Source: Lepus europaeus (Eukaryota > Chordata > Mammalia > Lagomorpha > Leporidae). Taken from it: 64,000 bases of DNA. The notes beneath the pieces were generated by a model. It had not been told where the DNA came from. It saw nothing but the letters and a program-made list of their open reading frames with translations, and ran no database searches. The DNA is taken from positions 119,966,275-120,030,274 of the forward strand of contig NC_084834.1 in the NCBI RefSeq assembly GCF_033115175.1, in the 5' to 3' direction. Position numbers and translations under genes: made by a program. Positions within the stretch are counted from its first letter, which is position 1. Each line of letters starts with the position of its first letter. Positions 61,625 through 64,000 of this stretch are shown here, piece after piece.

Positions 61625-61878
61625 AAAAGATGGACAAGTAGCAAAAATATCTGAAGAAATAATGGCTGAAATTTTCCAAAATGGATGAAAATCATAAATT
61701 TGGAGAACTACAAAGTTAAATGAGCCCCACATAGAAGAAACATGAATAAAAAATCAAGGAGATCATACTAAATTTTTTAAAACCAAAGAAAAACATCACA
61801 GCACCATAGACAAAAAAACATGCTACATACAAAGAAACAAAGAAAAGGTTAATAGTTAGTGTCTCAGCAGAAACAATG

Positions 61879-62204
61879 GAGGGACCAGTGCTATGGTGCA
61901 CCAGGTTAAGCTGCACCTGCTACACTTGCATCCCATGTCTAAGCACCCGTCGAGTCCCAGCTGCTCTGCTTCAGATCCAGGTCAGCTTGGGCCATCTTCT
62001 GCTGCTTTCCCAGGTGCACTGGCAGGGAGCTGGATTGGAGGTGGAGCAGCCAGGTCTTGAACCCAAACCCATATGGGATATTGGCAATGCAGGAGATGGC
62101 TTAACCCACTATGCCACAGCACTGACCCCTAGAAGATCCCTTTTTCTATATCTCCCTCTCTCTCAGTTACTCTGCCTTTCAAACAAGCAAGTAAATCTTT
62201 ATAA
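61879..62204 (+). repeat. CSINE with internal inverted head
   Basis: 61879-61985 is a + strand SINE head, about 61986-62130 a reverse-complement head and body, and 62131-62204 a + strand SINE tail. The two heads can pair into a hairpin over about 100 bp. Confidence 0.8.
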
Positions 62205-63025
62205 AATAATATTGACTTTAAAAATAGCAGTATATTGTGGGGTTTATGATATATTTAGAAGTAAAGTGTACTATCACAATAGGACAAAGGCCAAGTGGAA
62301 AAATGGAAATATGGAATTACTAGGCTTTTACACTATACAGGAACTGGTATCAAATTACTTGAAGACAGATTGTGACAAGTTAAAAATGTACACTGTAAAT
62401 CCTAAAGTAACCATTAGCCAACAAAGCAGATTAAAATGGGTTTATAAAGAGCACCAGTCAATCCAAAAGAAAGCAACAAAATAGAGAAAAGGGAACAAAA
62501 CCTTGATGGAATAAACAGAAAGCAAATTGCAAAATAGTAGCTTTAAACCTCAGTGTATCAATAATCAAATTAGATATAAATGATCTAAACACCTCACTTA
62601 AAAGACAAAGATTATCAGATTGGGTAAAGCCAAGGTCTGACCATATGCTGCCTAAAAAATTCACTTTTAATATAAATACACAAATAGGTTAAACATAAAA
62701 GGATGAAAAAATATGTTATGCTAACTAATGAAAAAAAGCTGGCATAATTATATTAACCCCTGACACGGTAGATTTCTGAGCAAAACATATTTTAAGTGAA
62801 AGTAAAGAAAATAAATTTTATAACAATAGAAGAATCAGTGCATCAAGAGGACATGATTCTAAACATGCACACATCTGAAGACAGAACTTCAAAGTACATA
62901 AAATGAAAACTGATAGAGCTGAAAGGAGAAACAGACAAACCTACGCTTCTATCAGATTGCAAATACTCCGTGCCTTGTAGTAAGTGCCTGGCCTGGGGGG
63001 TGGTTAAGATGCTGGTGAAGATGCT

Positions 63026-63345
63026 GGGGCAGGCCTTGTGGCATAGCATGTAGAGCTGCAGCTTGGGACACCCACATGTCACACTGGAGCTCTGGTTTGA
63101 GTAGCAGCTACTCCACTTCTGATCTAGCTCTGTGCTAATGCACCTGGAACACGGCAGATGACAGATCCAAGGATGTGAGTCCCTGCTACCCACTTGGCAG
63201 ACCCACATGGAGCTCCTGCCTTTAGCCTGGGCAGATGGGTTTTCTTGCTCTTTCTCTCTCTCCTCTCTCTCTCTCTCCTCTCTCTCTCTGTCTCTGTCTC
63301 TCTCTCTCTCTCATAAATAAATAAATACTTTTAAAAATAAAGTAA
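63026..63345 (+). repeat. CSINE/CSINE2
   Basis: Head GGGGCAGGCCTTGTGGCATA, (CT)n at 63248-63312, tail AAATAAATAAATAC. Confidence 0.87.
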
Positions 63346-63432
63346 AAAGCCAAATTCTTCATCATCCAAAGTATAACACAAGTTTACAAATGCGACATAG
63401 TAGATCTTGCACTGGAAAAGATTTACCAAGTG

Positions 63433-63738
63433 GGTGGCAGGTGCAGCAGGTGTAGCAGGTTAAGCTGCCACTTGGGACGCCCACATCCCATATGAGTGCC
63501 AGTTTGGGTCCTGGCTACTCTGCCTCTGATCCAGCTCCCTGGTAACGTGCCTAGGAAGCAGGAGATGATGACTCAAGAACTTGAATGCCTACCACCCACA
63601 TGGGAGGCGCAGATGGAGCTCCTGGCTTCAGCTTGGCCCAGTCCTGGCTGTTGTGGCCATTTGCAGAGGGAACCAGGAGACAGAAGATCTTTCTTTCATT
63701 CTCTCTCCATAACTTGACCTTTCAAATACATAAATCTG
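63433..63738 (+). repeat. CSINE2
   Basis: Head GTGGCAGGTGCAGCAGGTG, tail CAAATACATAAATC. Starts about 150 nt from the 63892 splice donor. Confidence 0.85.
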
Positions 63739-63749
63739 AAAGAGTTTTA

Positions 63750-64000
<251 letters not shown>

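Larger units (their letters stand above)
60850..62960 (+). mobile_element. Old L1 ORF1-ORF2 5' relic, nested insertions
   Basis: 60850-61339, 61643-61877 and 62205-62960 are consecutive parts of one degenerate L1/HAL1-like copy. They include ORF1-like text (GGGACAACTTCAAGTG, then ATATCTGAAGAAATAATGGC) and ORF2 endonuclease-region text (AGATTATCAGATTGGGTAAA, CTGATAGAGCTGAAAGGAGA). No intact frame. It is interrupted by the young L1 and by the SINE listed separately; a (GA)n run is at 61238-61275. Confidence 0.8.

Overview
The window is mammalian genomic DNA and almost certainly lagomorph, most likely rabbit (Oryctolagus). The main evidence is about 44 copies of tRNA-derived SINEs of the rabbit C-repeat (CSINE) type. 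They have a GGCCGGCGCCGCGGCTCA-like head, a B box resembling GGTTCTAGTCCCGG, a CT-rich 3' part and an A-rich tail. A young rabbit-type L1 3' end with a perfect 18-bp target-site duplication supports this. Genes have introns and make up well under 5% of the sequence, so nearly all long open frames are chance readings of SINEs, CpG-rich DNA or minisatellites.

Two genes can be supported. On the + strand, HOPX (homeodomain-only protein) is complete as a 73-residue coding sequence in two exons (5674-5817 and 11547-11624). Its first coding exon lies in a CpG island (about 5480-6120), and a 3' UTR runs to a polyadenylation signal at 12325. On the - strand, six exons (63892-64000, 58777-58914, 53212-53329, 49453-49584, 47937-48112, 45656-45770) join in phase at canonical GT-AG sites. 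They give the C-terminal 261 residues of a THEG-repeat protein. Beside HOPX and convergent with it, this is best read as SPMAP2L (THEGL). Its 5' end lies beyond the right edge of the window. The two 3' ends face each other across about 33 kb without another recognisable gene.

Layout: 1-5.6 kb is HOPX upstream DNA with SINEs and a mariner MITE; 5.6-12.35 kb is HOPX. From 12.35 to 45.4 kb is an intergenic mosaic of SINEs, MaLR and other LTRs, old L1 and L2 pieces, MIRs, DNA transposons (including a decayed 1.34-kb mariner) and two minisatellites (89-bp and 35-bp units). From 45.4 kb to the end is SPMAP2L, whose introns hold 16 SINEs, a solitary LTR and a nested L1 cluster.

I found no previously undescribed gene system. 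The items most worth a second look are structural. They are a SINE inserted 41 nt from a SPMAP2L splice acceptor, a SINE that carried about 106 bp of 3' flank, a fold-back SINE, a SINE split by about 400 bp of unrelated sequence, a minisatellite open in all three frames of one strand, and two clusters of AP-1-like sites in SINE-free DNA. Family names are from memory of repeat consensus sequences and were not checked against a database.
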